A stretch of 64,000 bases of DNA from Mucilaginibacter oryzae (GCF_003148845.1 NZ_QGHA01000006.1:186001-250000), one strand, 5' to 3'. Positions 15,391 to 24,397 are shown, counted from the stretch's first letter. Notes: generated from the letters alone by a model not told the origin. Numbers and translations are program-made.

Positions 15391-16191
15391 ATGAAGGGAT
15401 TTATACTATCGTTCCGGTCAGAATTTTATAAAAGCCGTAAAACGCTGGGCTTTTGGGCATCTATTATGCTGCCATTGCTGATATGTGTTTTACTGTTTGT
15501 TGGCTTTTACAGCAAAAGCGAAAAGCTGGTATCGTATCCGCCTATGGTGCTTTGGTTACAGTTTGCCGGTGCTATTTTGGCCGTGATGGGTTCGTTGGTG
15601 CTGCCCATGTATATCATATTTATAGCTTACTCGGTAAACAGTATCGAGCACCGGGCCGATACCTGGAAAACTCTGTTCACTCTGCCCATACAGCGATGGT
15701 GTGTTTATGCGGCCAAATATTTTTACGCCGTGTTTTTGGTGTTTACCTGCCTGGCCTTGTTTGTGCTGTTCACTATCGGCTTCGGTAACCTGCTCAGCGT
15801 GGTAAAGCCCGAACTGCGGTTTGATGACTTCCACATGGAAAAGGAACTGGCCGAAATCTATTTCAAACTTTTTTTATCATCACTGGGCATCCTCTCTATC
15901 CAGTTTTTACTAAGCCTGCTTTGGGCCGATTTTTTAAAGCCGATGGGCATTGGTTTTGTGTGTACGATAGCCGGGGTGATCCTGGCCTCGAAGGGTTGGG
16001 AGTATGCTTACCTGTTCCCGTATTCGCACCCTATGCAGGCTATAAAAACTATGATGCACCGGGGCGACAGCGACCACGCCAAACAATTACAGATTGACAT
16101 TTTTACCAAAGATGTGTTTGTAAGTATGGCCGTAGGAGTAGTTGTTTTTGTAGCCGGGTATTTTATTGTGCAGCGGCGGAGTGTGAAATAG
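15391..16191 (+). CDS. ABC-2 family permease
   Basis: A 266-residue integral membrane protein with about six hydrophobic segments, beginning SEFYKSRKTLGFWASIMLPLLI and ending FIVQRRSVK, typical of ABC-2/BcrB permeases of immunity and self-resistance transporters. It follows the ATPase gene by 3 bases, so both form one unit. Substrate unknown; peptides or cell-wall antibiotics are the usual ones. Confidence 0.88.
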   Translation: MKGFILSFRSEFYKSRKTLGFWASIMLPLLICVLLFVGFYSKSEKLVSYPPMVLWLQFAGAILAVMGSLVLPMYIIFIAYSVNSIEHRADTWKTLFTLPIQRWCVYAAKYFYAVFLVFTCLALFVLFTIGFGNLLSVVKPELRFDDFHMEKELAEIYFKLFLSSLGILSIQFLLSLLWADFLKPMGIGFVCTIAGVILASKGWEYAYLFPYSHPMQAIKTMMHRGDSDHAKQLQIDIFTKDVFVSMAVGVVVFVAGYFIVQRRSVK

Positions 16192-16241
16192 CTGGTTTAG
16201 TGATTGGAGGTTGGAGATTAGCCGTTAGGTTTTTTTTGCGC

Positions 16242-16298
16242 TCATTTATAATGAGTGCTTAATATAGGTGCGCGTTTTTAACGCGAACCATGGGCGAT
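16242..16298. repeat. 57-bp direct repeat, copy 1 (cassette border)
   Basis: It matches copy 2 (16902-16958) at 48 of 57 positions in the same orientation. Each copy contains TAATGAGTGCTTAA and GTTTTTAACGCGAA blocks, which are identical between copies. Together they bracket the membrane-protein gene. Confidence 0.85.
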
Positions 16299-16362
16299 AC
16301 AATTGCCAGCCCGGGTTAAGCGCTCGTTGCAACGGGCGCAAGGTTAAAAATTATAGTTAGGC
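16257..16362 (-). other. attC-like recombination site downstream of cassette gene
   Basis: Read on the minus strand, GCCTAAC (16362-16356) fits the R'' core RYYYAAC and contains the TAA stop of the gene; 106 bases on, ATTAAGC (16263-16257) fits R' GTTRRRY with one change. Between them lie the inverted repeats CGTTGCAACG and CGCGTTAAAAACGCG. The second repeat copy gives a perfect R' (GTTAAGC, 16923-16917) 14 bases before the gene's ATG. A stop codon inside R'' and a start just after R' are the layout of integron cassettes. No integrase gene is in the window. Confidence 0.4.
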
Positions 16363-16905
16363 TTTCGAGATATACGAACGATTGGTTTTTCGTTGTACGA
16401 TAAAATAACTTGTAAGTAATAAGACAGAATAAATTATTGCCCGGATTATATACTCAGAATAAGATGATTTAAATTCGGTATGCCAAGCTTGAAAAGCTAT
16501 TAACGCTTGTTTGACAAAATATAAAGCCAGCCATATCCCAACAATTATAATTGAAGCGGTGAACGATTTTCGGAGTCTTTTTATCCATAGTATTTGTGGC
16601 AGTATCATAAAGCTTAAAACTCCAATTAGCCAAATGTCAAACCAAAACGGGCCAGCCAATCTATTGCTGAACGAGAACTGTGCATATTCGTTTTGGGTGT
16701 AATAGGCCATGAATAGTTCACTTAGTAAGCTTACAGTAAAAAGTAAAGAACCGAACATCAGGAGATAGTTTATCGCACAAATCAGGGTTTGTTTGTTAAT
16801 ATTAATCGGATGTATTTTAAATGCGTTAAGAATTACGAGGCAAAGAACCAAAACCTCTGTCCCGTTAAAGATGGATGAGTATATTAATGATATATTATAG
16901 TTCAT
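16357..16905 (-). CDS. Multi-pass membrane protein of unknown function, cassette-like
   Basis: A 182-residue protein with five or six hydrophobic segments (for example LVLCLVILNAF, YLLMFGSLLFTVSLLSELFMAYY, FWFDIWLIGVLSFMILPQILW, SIIIVGIWLALYFV, IIYSVLLLTSYFIV). I recognise no family. The gene is visibly richer in A and T than its neighbours and fills exactly the space between two 57-bp direct repeats; its ATG lies at the edge of one and its stop in a GCCTAAC core of the other. This supports arrival as a discrete mobile unit. Confidence 0.65.
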   Translation of the reverse strand: MNYNISLIYSSIFNGTEVLVLCLVILNAFKIHPININKQTLICAINYLLMFGSLLFTVSLLSELFMAYYTQNEYAQFSFSNRLAGPFWFDIWLIGVLSFMILPQILWIKRLRKSFTASIIIVGIWLALYFVKQALIAFQAWHTEFKSSYSEYIIRAIIYSVLLLTSYFIVQRKTNRSYISKA

Positions 16906-16958
16906 TTGTAATGAGTGCTTAACGTGGCTTCGTGTTTTTAACGCGAATCACGGGCGAT
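16902..16958. repeat. 57-bp direct repeat, copy 2 (cassette border)
   Basis: It contains the start codon of the membrane-protein gene at its left end (CAT at 16903-16905) and a perfect GCTTAAC/GTTAAGC core at 16917-16923. See copy 1 at 16242-16298. Confidence 0.85.
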
Positions 16959-17096
16959 TGTGTTGATTTTGGCTATCACGATTAGTGATATTTTATTGAT
17001 TTCCCAATTTTCCAAATAGCGTTATTCGATAACATTGGTATAGGTTTAATTAATAGCGGATAATCATTATACGCTATTACGATGTAGCCGCCTGTG

Positions 17097-17247
17097 TTAT
17101 TTCACCGGTTTCGGAAACACCGGCAAACTCTCATGCCCATCCGCATCTACCGATTGCACAGCAAAGAAATAATTATCCTTTGAGTAATTCAAGGTAGCCG
17201 AGGTAAAAGTATTAAGCCCGCTTTCGCTTTTCCAATTATTAAAGATA
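17097..17247 (-). pseudogene. C-terminal remnant of an M28-type secreted peptidase
   Basis: The minus-strand frame ends in SKDNYFFAVQSVDADGHESL followed by PVFPKPVK and a TAA. That is the usual tail of Bacteroidota M28 peptidases, a fibronectin-like C-terminal strand pair. The peptidase domain and signal peptide are missing: the sequence further upstream on that strand is occupied by the start of the metal-efflux cluster. The remaining frame reaches a non-ATG start at 17300, with nothing recognisable in its first 20 codons. It is best read as a gene cut off by a rearrangement. Confidence 0.55.
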
Positions 17248-17265
17248 TTTTTTAGCTTTACAGCA

Positions 17266-17652
17266 GTGAAAAGGGTCATAACCATACTGCTCCTCACCAT
17301 CTTTGTATTTTCTTCAACTGAAGCGCATCAGTTGCTGAGGATTCCCTATGTTTTTACCCATTTTGCCAAACACCACCGCCTGAATAATCATCTTTCTTTC
17401 ATCGCATTCCTGGATCTTCATTACATGCATGGCAGCCCTAAAGACAATGATTATGACGAGGATATGAAGTTGCCTTTTAAAACGCCTGATAAGTGCCAGT
17501 CGGGCCAACCTACCATTTTTTTGCTGCCATTACTATTCACCAGGGCAATTAAGCCTGTGGAGGTTTGCCGGGAAGTGAACAATAGCTACCAGGACTGCTT
17601 TGCAGACAGCGGCTACCATTCCGGTGTTTGGCAACCCCCAAAAATTTGTTAA
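17266..17652 (+). CDS. Small secreted His-rich protein preceding metal efflux genes
   Basis: A 128-residue protein with a signal peptide (MKRVITILLLTIFVFSSTEA, cleavage near residue 20). The start is GTG at 17266, since no ATG precedes the signal peptide. The mature part has histidine clusters (THFAKHHRLNNHLSF, LHYMHGSPKDNDYDED) and a later CQSG, VCREV and QDCF cysteine set. Similar small proteins sit before CzcA-like genes in Bacteroidota; metal binding in the periplasm or envelope is plausible but unproven. It overlaps the 5' side of the peptidase remnant on the other strand. Confidence 0.7.
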   Translation: MKRVITILLLTIFVFSSTEAHQLLRIPYVFTHFAKHHRLNNHLSFIAFLDLHYMHGSPKDNDYDEDMKLPFKTPDKCQSGQPTIFLLPLLFTRAIKPVEVCREVNNSYQDCFADSGYHSGVWQPPKIC

Positions 17653-17674
17653 GCCACTTATTTATTTGATTGAA

Positions 17675-17719
17675 CAAGACATCGGTCTTGCTCACGGATG
17701 CCTGTGAATTTTTACAGGC
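17675..17719 (+). promoter_or_regulatory. Two tandem hairpins before czcA-like gene
   Basis: CAAGAC/GTCTTG (17675-17680 with 17685-17690) and GCCTGT/ACAGGC (17700-17705 with 17714-17719). The second is followed by TGTTT, a weak terminator or attenuator. They lie between the small secreted protein and the RND gene at 17748. Confidence 0.35.
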
Positions 17720-17747
17720 TGTTTATCTCATTTAAATTTTTCTAATT

Positions 17748-20700
17748 ATGCTTAACAGAATCATCGAATTTTCTGTGAGAAATAAGCTTATTGTGGGCCT
17801 TTTTCTCATAGCGCTTATCGGCTATGGCATTTTTCAGCTAAGCCGGTTACCCATAGATGCCGTGCCCGATATTACCAATAACCAGGTACAGGTAATTACC
17901 CTCGCGCCTTCATTCGGCGCCACCGATATCGAGCGCCTGGTCACCTATCCTATTGAACAGGCCAACACCAATATACCCGGAATGAAAGAGATCCGGAGCT
18001 TTTCGCGCTTTGGCCTTTCGCTTGTTACCATCGTTTTTGATGATGGCACAGATATTTACTGGGCCAGGCAGCAGGTAGCCGAACGTTTGCAAAAAGTGCA
18101 GGCTGAAATACCGGCGGGTGTAGGCCTGCCCGAACTGGGTCCCGTAAGTACCGGCCTGGGCGAAATTTACCAGTATGTAGTGCGCCCCAAACCCGGTTAC
18201 GAAAACAAATACGACGCCATGCAGCTTCGTACCATACAGGACTGGATTGTACGCCGCCAATTGCTGGGTGTAAAAGGCGTGGCCGAGGTAAGCAGCTTTG
18301 GCGGCAAGCTTAAGCAGTATAGCATTGAAGTAAGTCCTGCCAGCCTGCAAGCCCATGACCTGACCATTAACGATGTATTTAATGCCGTAGAGCGCAATAA
18401 CAAAAACACCGGCGGGGCCTACATTGAAAAGGGGCCAACCGTGCTGTATATACGTACGCAGGGGCTTTTCAAATCTGTTGACGATATCAGGAACACCATG
18501 ATCAAAACCCTTGGCAACGGGCAGCCTTTATTTATCCGCGACGTTGCCGAAGTACGCACGGGGTATGCCACCCGCTATGGCGCCATGTGCTATAACGACC
18601 AGGGCGAAGTTGCCGGCGCCGTAGTAATGATGCTGAAAGGCGCCAACAGCAGCGAGGTGATTAAAAATGTAAAGGAGCGTGTTGCACTGGTGCAGAAAAC
18701 CTTGCCCGACGGCGTTATCATTGAGCCGTTTCTGGATCGCACTAAAATGGTGAACAACGCCATTGGTACCGTAGAGCATAACCTGATGGAAGGCGCCCTG
18801 ATTGTGATCTTTGTGCTGGTGTTGTTTCTGGGTAACCTGCGCGCGGGCTTACTGGTAGCCTCTGTTATACCGCTGGCTATGCTTTTTGCCGTTATTATGA
18901 TGAACTTATTCGGCGTAAGCGGCAACCTGATGAGCCTTGGGGCGCTTGATTTTGGTTTGATCGTGGATGGCGCGGTGATTATTGTAGAGGCCGTTATGCA
19001 CAAGCTTAGTCACAGCAAGCATTTTACCAACATCAGCAGGCTGGAGCAACCGCAAATGGATGCCGAGGTAAAAGAATCGGCCGGTAAAATGATGAACAGC
19101 GCGGTTTTTGGCCAGGTAATTATTTTGGTGGTTTATTTGCCTATTTTTACCTTGCAGGGCATCGAAGGCAAAATGTTCAGACCAATGGCCCAAACTGTGG
19201 CCTTCGCCCTGCTCGGCGCTTTTTTACTTTCGCTTACCTATATACCCATGATGAGCGCGGTGTTTTTAAGCAAAAAGGTTAAACACACTCCTAACCTGTC
19301 TGACCGGGTTATGGCCAGGATAGAACATGTATACCAGCACGCGCTTGAAAAAGTATTAGGGTTTCCTAAAATGGTAGTTGCGGGGGTAGTAGTCCTGTTT
19401 ATGGTGGCGGTGCTGGTATTGACCACCCTGGGCGGCGAGTTTATTCCGGCGCTGGAGGAGGGAGATTTTGCCGTAGATACCAGGGTATTAACCGGCAGCA
19501 GCCTTAATACCACTATTGCCAATACGCAAAAAGCGGCTCACCTGCTAAAAACGCAATTTCCCGAAGTAGAAAAAGTAGTTACCAAGATAGGCAGCGGCGA
19601 AGTACCCACCGACCCTATGCCTATGGACGCCAGCGACATGATGGTAATCCTGAAGCCCAAGGCAGAATGGACCTCCGCCAAAACTTTTAACGAGCTGTCG
19701 CAAAAAATGGGGGCCGCCCTCGAGGCCGTTCCCGGGGTTACCGCCGGATTTCAATTTCCGGTACAAATGCGTTTCAACGAGCTGATGACCGGGGCACGCC
19801 AGGATGTGGTTTGCAAAATATTTGGTGAAGATATGGATACCCTGGCCCGTTACGCCAACCGTTTAGGCAGGATCATCAGCACTGTAAACGGCGCGAAAAA
19901 CCTTTACGTAGAAGCTGTTGGCGGGGTACCGCAAATTTTGGTAAACTATAAGCGTAACGCCATCGCCCAGTACGGGTTGAACATCGACGATATCAACAAA
20001 ACGGTTAACACCGCGCTGGCCGGGCAAAGCGCCGGTATGATGTTCGAGGGCGAGAAACGTTTTGACGTGGTGGTACGTGTAAGCGGCGAACAAAAGAAAG
20101 ATCTGAAAGATATACAAAACCTGCTTATAGCCACGCCCGGCGGCATGCAGGTGCCGCTTTACCAGCTGGCTGATGTGGAGATACAGAACGGGCCAAACCA
20201 GATTCAGCGTGAGGATGCAAAGAGGCGCATTGTAGTAGGTTTTAACGTGCGCGGGCGCGATGTGCAAAGCATTGTGCAAGAACTGCAGGCCAGGGCCGAC
20301 CGCGAGTTGAAGCTACCGGCGGGTTATTATATCACCTATGGCGGCGCTTTTGAAAATCTTAACGCGGCCAGGCAGCGGCTCATGATAGCCGTGCCGGTAT
20401 CGTTACTGCTTATTTTCATATTATTGTACTTCGCGTTCAATTCGGTTAAACAGGGGCTGCTTATCTATTCTGCTATCCCGCTATCTGCCATAGGCGGTAT
20501 TTTGTTCCTCGCCCTGCGCGGAATGCCGTTCAGTATCAGCGCAGGTGTTGGCTTTATCGCGTTATTTGGCGTAGCGGTACTTAACGGTATTGTATTGATA
20601 GCCGAGTTTAATCAGCTCAGGCAGTCAGGGCTTACTGATCTGAAACGCATTGTTTTGATGGGTACCAAAGTAAGGCTTCGACCGGTGATGATGACCGCCT

Positions 20701-22109
20701 TTGTGGCCTCGCTCGGATTTTTGCCGATGGCCGTAAGCAATGGAGCGGGCGCCGAAGTGCAGCGGCCACTGGCTACGGTAGTGATCGGCGGCTTACTGAT
20801 AGCAACCTTCTTAACACTGTTTGTGCTGCCCGTACTCTATCTCATCTTCGAAAAAAACACCAGGGTAAAGGCCGGAAAAGTTACTGGCACTGCACTGGTT
20901 ATAGCTGTGGTTATGACTTGCATGAGCAAACCTGCTGCCGCGCAAACACCCATCAGTTTAAAAGCCGCCACAGACACCGCGCTCAAAAACAACCGCCAGT
21001 TAAAGAACGAGCAATTGAAGGCCAAATATCAGCAGTTGCTGATCAGGAGCGGAGCAACATTGCCGCAAACTAACGTATCAGCCGATATCGGGCAGATCAA
21101 CAGCGTTTATACAGACACGCGGCTTTCCATTAATCAATCCTTTAGTTTTCCTACCGTTTACGCACGCCAAAAAGAATTATTGCGCCTGGAATGGAGTACA
21201 GCGGTATTAAATACGGCTGTAAAAGAAGCCGAATTAAAAAGGCAGGTGGGGCAGGTTTACGCGGGGCTTATGTTCCTGAACCAAAAACAGCGATTGTTAA
21301 ATTATACAGACAGTTTATACCGGGCCTTTTATAACCGCGCGCAATTACGCCTGAACAAAGGCGAAAGTAACATACTGGAAAAAAGCAGTGCAGAAGCATT
21401 GGTAGCACAGCTTGAGCTGCAGCAAAATCAGCTGAGGCAGGATATGGCGATATTGCAGCTGCAATTTCAGCTATTGCTTAATACCGGGGAAAACTTTCGC
21501 CCTGAAGACAGCCGGTTAAAGATAACCGTTCTGCCAATAACTGCGCTTGACAGCCCCGAACTGGCTCAACACCCTACATTACAGGTACTGGCCCGGCAGC
21601 AGGAAGCGGCAAATGCGGCATGGAAACTGGAAAAAAGCCGGCTGCTGCCTGATCTGTCTATCGGTTATGCCAATAGCAGCATTAAAGGGATTGGTGCCGA
21701 CGACAGGTACTATAATACAGCTTACCGTTTCAACTCGGTTTTATTGGGCGTAGGCATCCCTGTTTTTTCGGGCGGCCAGCGGGCACGGATAAACGGCGCA
21801 CGGGTTAACCGCCAGATTGCGGCAGATACCTACCAGGCCGGGATGCAGAATATTAAAACAGAATTTGCCGTGGCGCGGGAACGCTATCAAACAGCTTTAA
21901 ACAATGTATCTGCGTTTGAGTCAAGGTATCTAAAAAATGCAGACCTGATTAGCCTGACGGCTAACAAACAACTGGCCGCGGGTACTATAAACTACCTGGA
22001 ATGGGTACAGGTTACCACCCAGGCAATCAATATCCGTACTGCATATGCCGACGCGGTAAGAAACCTGAACGAGGCGGCCATACAACTGAACTATATCACC
22101 AATAAATGA
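17748..22109 (+). CDS. CzcA-type RND metal efflux pump fused to TolC-like outer membrane domain
   Basis: A single 1453-residue protein. Residues 1 to about 1035 are a complete heavy-metal RND pump: TM4 carries GALDFGLIVDGAVIIVE with D401, D407 and E414, the acidic set of CzcA-type divalent cation exporters (not the CusA type). After the last membrane helix (FVLPVLYLIFEK) comes a second signal-like hydrophobic stretch (about 1044-1065, ending SKPAAAQ) and then about 390 residues of TolC/OEP helical repeats. The fused form would tie inner and outer components in one chain, or be cleaved at the internal signal. The adaptor gene follows 11 bases later. Substrates are likely Zn, Co, Cd or Ni. Confidence 0.93.
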   Translation: MLNRIIEFSVRNKLIVGLFLIALIGYGIFQLSRLPIDAVPDITNNQVQVITLAPSFGATDIERLVTYPIEQANTNIPGMKEIRSFSRFGLSLVTIVFDDGTDIYWARQQVAERLQKVQAEIPAGVGLPELGPVSTGLGEIYQYVVRPKPGYENKYDAMQLRTIQDWIVRRQLLGVKGVAEVSSFGGKLKQYSIEVSPASLQAHDLTINDVFNAVERNNKNTGGAYIEKGPTVLYIRTQGLFKSVDDIRNTMIKTLGNGQPLFIRDVAEVRTGYATRYGAMCYNDQGEVAGAVVMMLKGANSSEVIKNVKERVALVQKTLPDGVIIEPFLDRTKMVNNAIGTVEHNLMEGALIVIFVLVLFLGNLRAGLLVASVIPLAMLFAVIMMNLFGVSGNLMSLGALDFGLIVDGAVIIVEAVMHKLSHSKHFTNISRLEQPQMDAEVKESAGKMMNSAVFGQVIILVVYLPIFTLQGIEGKMFRPMAQTVAFALLGAFLLSLTYIPMMSAVFLSKKVKHTPNLSDRVMARIEHVYQHALEKVLGFPKMVVAGVVVLFMVAVLVLTTLGGEFIPALEEGDFAVDTRVLTGSSLNTTIANTQKAAHLLKTQFPEVEKVVTKIGSGEVPTDPMPMDASDMMVILKPKAEWTSAKTFNELSQKMGAALEAVPGVTAGFQFPVQMRFNELMTGARQDVVCKIFGEDMDTLARYANRLGRIISTVNGAKNLYVEAVGGVPQILVNYKRNAIAQYGLNIDDINKTVNTALAGQSAGMMFEGEKRFDVVVRVSGEQKKDLKDIQNLLIATPGGMQVPLYQLADVEIQNGPNQIQREDAKRRIVVGFNVRGRDVQSIVQELQARADRELKLPAGYYITYGGAFENLNAARQRLMIAVPVSLLLIFILLYFAFNSVKQGLLIYSAIPLSAIGGILFLALRGMPFSISAGVGFIALFGVAVLNGIVLIAEFNQLRQSGLTDLKRIVLMGTKVRLRPVMMTAFVASLGFLPMAVSNGAGAEVQRPLATVVIGGLLIATFLTLFVLPVLYLIFEKNTRVKAGKVTGTALVIAVVMTCMSKPAAAQTPISLKAATDTALKNNRQLKNEQLKAKYQQLLIRSGATLPQTNVSADIGQINSVYTDTRLSINQSFSFPTVYARQKELLRLEWSTAVLNTAVKEAELKRQVGQVYAGLMFLNQKQRLLNYTDSLYRAFYNRAQLRLNKGESNILEKSSAEALVAQLELQQNQLRQDMAILQLQFQLLLNTGENFRPEDSRLKITVLPITALDSPELAQHPTLQVLARQQEAANAAWKLEKSRLLPDLSIGYANSSIKGIGADDRYYNTAYRFNSVLLGVGIPVFSGGQRARINGARVNRQIAADTYQAGMQNIKTEFAVARERYQTALNNVSAFESRYLKNADLISLTANKQLAAGTINYLEWVQVTTQAINIRTAYADAVRNLNEAAIQLNYITNK

Positions 22110-22120
22110 TCTGATAGCAT

Positions 22121-23251
22121 ATGAAAACCAATATATTCATCATCGCGGCAGCTTTACTGTTAAGTGCCTGCGGCGATAAAAAGCAAACCAATGATGAACA
22201 GGCATCATCGGCTACCGTAAATGAAAATACGGTTAAATTAACAGATGCCCAGTTGCGTAACGCGGGCATTGAAACCGGCGGCCTGGTACAACGGGTAATT
22301 TCCGGTACGCTTAAACTGAGCGGCAAGATAGATGTGCCCCCTCAAAACATGATCTCGGTAAGTGTGCCGTTGGGCGGATATCTTAAATCTACCAATTTGC
22401 TGCCCGGTATGCATGTAAAAAAAGGTGAAACAATCGCGGTGATAGAGGATCAGCAATACATCCAGCTGCAACAGGATTACCTCACAGCTAAGGCAAAGCT
22501 TGGGGTTTTAGAGAAGGATTACCAACGCCAGAAAGAGCTGAACGCCAGCCAGGCAGCCAGCGACAAGGTGGCCCAACAAGCCGAAACCGACTATCGCTCC
22601 GACCGTATACTGGTAACTACCTTAGCCGAAAAATTACGGCTTACAGGTATTGACCCGGGCCGGATCAATGAGGGGCATATCGAAAAAAGCATTAATATCC
22701 ATTCCCCCATCGACGGGTTCGTATCAAAGGTTAATATCAATATCGGTAAATATGTATCACCCACCGAAGTGCTGTTTGAACTGGTTAACCCCACCGATAT
22801 ACACCTGGCCTTAAAAGTATTTGAAAAAGACCTGGGTCAATTACAATTAGGCCAAAAGGTGCTGGCTTACACCAACAATAACCCCGACAAAAAGTACGAA
22901 TGTAAAATACTCCTGATCGGTCATGACCTATCGGCCGATCGCGCGGCCGACGTGCATTGCCATTTCGAAACGTATGATAAATCGCTCGTACCTGGTACTT
23001 ACATGAATGCGGAGGTTGAAGTGAAAAATACAGCCGCCAATACACTACCTACAGATGCCATTGTTGATTTCGAGGGAAAATCGTATGTATTCAGGGTTAC
23101 CGGCGATAAAACTTACCAAATGGTTGAGGTAAAAAGCGAAGAGTCGTTAAACGGATACACGCGGATTGATATTACCAATACAACCGGCAATAAATATGTT
23201 ACCAAAGGGGCTTATTCATTGCTCATGATGTTAAAAAATAAGGCCGAATAA
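22121..23251 (+). CDS. RND efflux periplasmic adaptor (CzcB/CusB-like lipoprotein)
   Basis: A 376-residue membrane-fusion protein. Signal peptide with lipobox LLLSACGDK (cysteine near 17), a barrel-sandwich segment split around a helical hairpin (about 70-190), then a beta-barrel domain with SPIDGFVSKVNINIGKYVSP. It completes the tripartite pump with the CzcA-TolC fusion encoded directly upstream and is in the same operon. The methionine- and histidine-rich N-terminal extension seen in CusB is absent, consistent with divalent rather than Cu(I)/Ag(I) export. Confidence 0.93.
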   Translation: MKTNIFIIAAALLLSACGDKKQTNDEQASSATVNENTVKLTDAQLRNAGIETGGLVQRVISGTLKLSGKIDVPPQNMISVSVPLGGYLKSTNLLPGMHVKKGETIAVIEDQQYIQLQQDYLTAKAKLGVLEKDYQRQKELNASQAASDKVAQQAETDYRSDRILVTTLAEKLRLTGIDPGRINEGHIEKSINIHSPIDGFVSKVNINIGKYVSPTEVLFELVNPTDIHLALKVFEKDLGQLQLGQKVLAYTNNNPDKKYECKILLIGHDLSADRAADVHCHFETYDKSLVPGTYMNAEVEVKNTAANTLPTDAIVDFEGKSYVFRVTGDKTYQMVEVKSEESLNGYTRIDITNTTGNKYVTKGAYSLLMMLKNKAE

Positions 23252-23270
23252 ATAATATGATCAGCAAATG

Positions 23271-23303
23271 CCTGCACTGTTTTAATAAGGCAGTGCAGGT
23301 ATT
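23271..23303 (+). terminator. Terminator of metal efflux operon
   Basis: CCTGCACTG (23271-23279) and CAGTGCAGG (23291-23299) form a 9-bp stem, followed by TATTTT. It lies about 20 bases after the adaptor stop. Confidence 0.8.
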
Positions 23304-23546
23304 TTGAGAGCATGCCCCCTATCCATGATCATGTTGGCGAGTTTTGGCAGCCCCCTGCGTTGGGAATATTTTAGTTCTTTCGCTGTTAATAGTCGTTGCG
23401 ATACGATATTTCGCCTCTCCTGAACATCCTCTTAGCTTATAAAAAACTGAATAATAAGGCATTGACTAAATGGCATCAGAGTTGTAAACTTCTTGTTGCT
23501 AACTTTAATTGTCAGTTATAAGCTCTCTTATTATCAAATTGATATA

Positions 23547-24392
23547 ATGTTAAAAAACGGAGTTCTAAACTCGCAGGTGGTGTGTTGGCTTACAGGTGCT
23601 GTTAACTGGCTGCTTAGCATTAAACTTTCCGATACCATATTTTTTTTATCAGCAGGCGGTTATTTAATCTGTGGGATAGTAATGCTTGTCGGGATTTTAT
23701 CCTGGTTGTTTTTAAAATGGCGCAAGGTACTGCTGCTTAACCAGCAAAAGCTTGAAAAAGCTAACGAAATGCTGGTAAGCGAATTGAACCATCGCGTTAA
23801 AAATAACCTGCAAATTGCAATAAGTTTACTAAGAGGGCAGGCAGATTATGAAGAAAATGCCGAAATTGCTGAAGCAATAAACGATGGCTGCAACAGATTG
23901 TACGTAATGTCGCTCGCATTTCATTCCTTATATAACGGAGAATTGCTTTCGGCGATAGCGATGGAGGATTATCTGGATAAACTCATTTTTTATCTCGCAG
24001 ATGAATTTGAGAACAGGCAGGGGATCATTATAGAAAGCGACATTGCCCCCTGTTCGCTCGCTATCGAGATGGCCGTCCCAATAGGGCTCATTATCAGCGA
24101 GGCGGTGAGCAATGCTTTTAAATTCGCGTTTCCGGACGGGCATACCGGCCGGATTAAAATCGAGCTGAAAAAAATGGCCAATGTTATCATCCTTAGTATA
24201 AGCGATAACGGCGTTGGCCTGCCTGAAAAACTTGAAACATCGCAGGGACAGGCTTTTGGCCTTAGCCTGATTAAAGGGTTAGGGAAACAGCTTTCGGCCA
24301 GGGTTAATATTGAAAACGCGAAAGGTGTAACGGTTTCGGTAGAAATTGAATCCCCGGGCGACGAATTAACAAGCACCAAAAATGCAACATAG
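23547..24392 (+). CDS. HisKA_2-type membrane histidine kinase
   Basis: A 281-residue kinase. One or two hydrophobic segments (about 10-26 and 30-56) are followed by a short coiled coil and the HisKA_2 phosphorylation site SELNHRVKNNLQIAISLL (H82), then a HATPase domain with ISEAVSNAFKFAF and DNGVGLPE. There is no sensor domain, so the signal probably acts through the membrane segments. The frame runs back to a TTG at 23493; the ATG at 23547 is preferred. The cognate regulator gene begins 5 bases downstream. Confidence 0.88.
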   Translation: MLKNGVLNSQVVCWLTGAVNWLLSIKLSDTIFFLSAGGYLICGIVMLVGILSWLFLKWRKVLLLNQQKLEKANEMLVSELNHRVKNNLQIAISLLRGQADYEENAEIAEAINDGCNRLYVMSLAFHSLYNGELLSAIAMEDYLDKLIFYLADEFENRQGIIIESDIAPCSLAIEMAVPIGLIISEAVSNAFKFAFPDGHTGRIKIELKKMANVIILSISDNGVGLPEKLETSQGQAFGLSLIKGLGKQLSARVNIENAKGVTVSVEIESPGDELTSTKNAT

Positions 24393-24397
24393 GGTAA

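Noticed and set aside
16224..16250. A second cassette made of a six-codon frame ending in ACCTAAC (minus strand)
   Set aside because: Too short to judge; one core-like match alone can occur by chance.
17097..17300. Treating the 67-codon minus frame as a functional small protein
   Set aside because: Its C-terminal half is a typical peptidase tail and it lacks any upstream domain or signal; remnant is the simpler reading.
18590..19193. Minus-strand frames of 95-137 codons within the CzcA-TolC gene
   Set aside because: Antisense shadows of a strongly conserved gene in a high-GC codon pattern.
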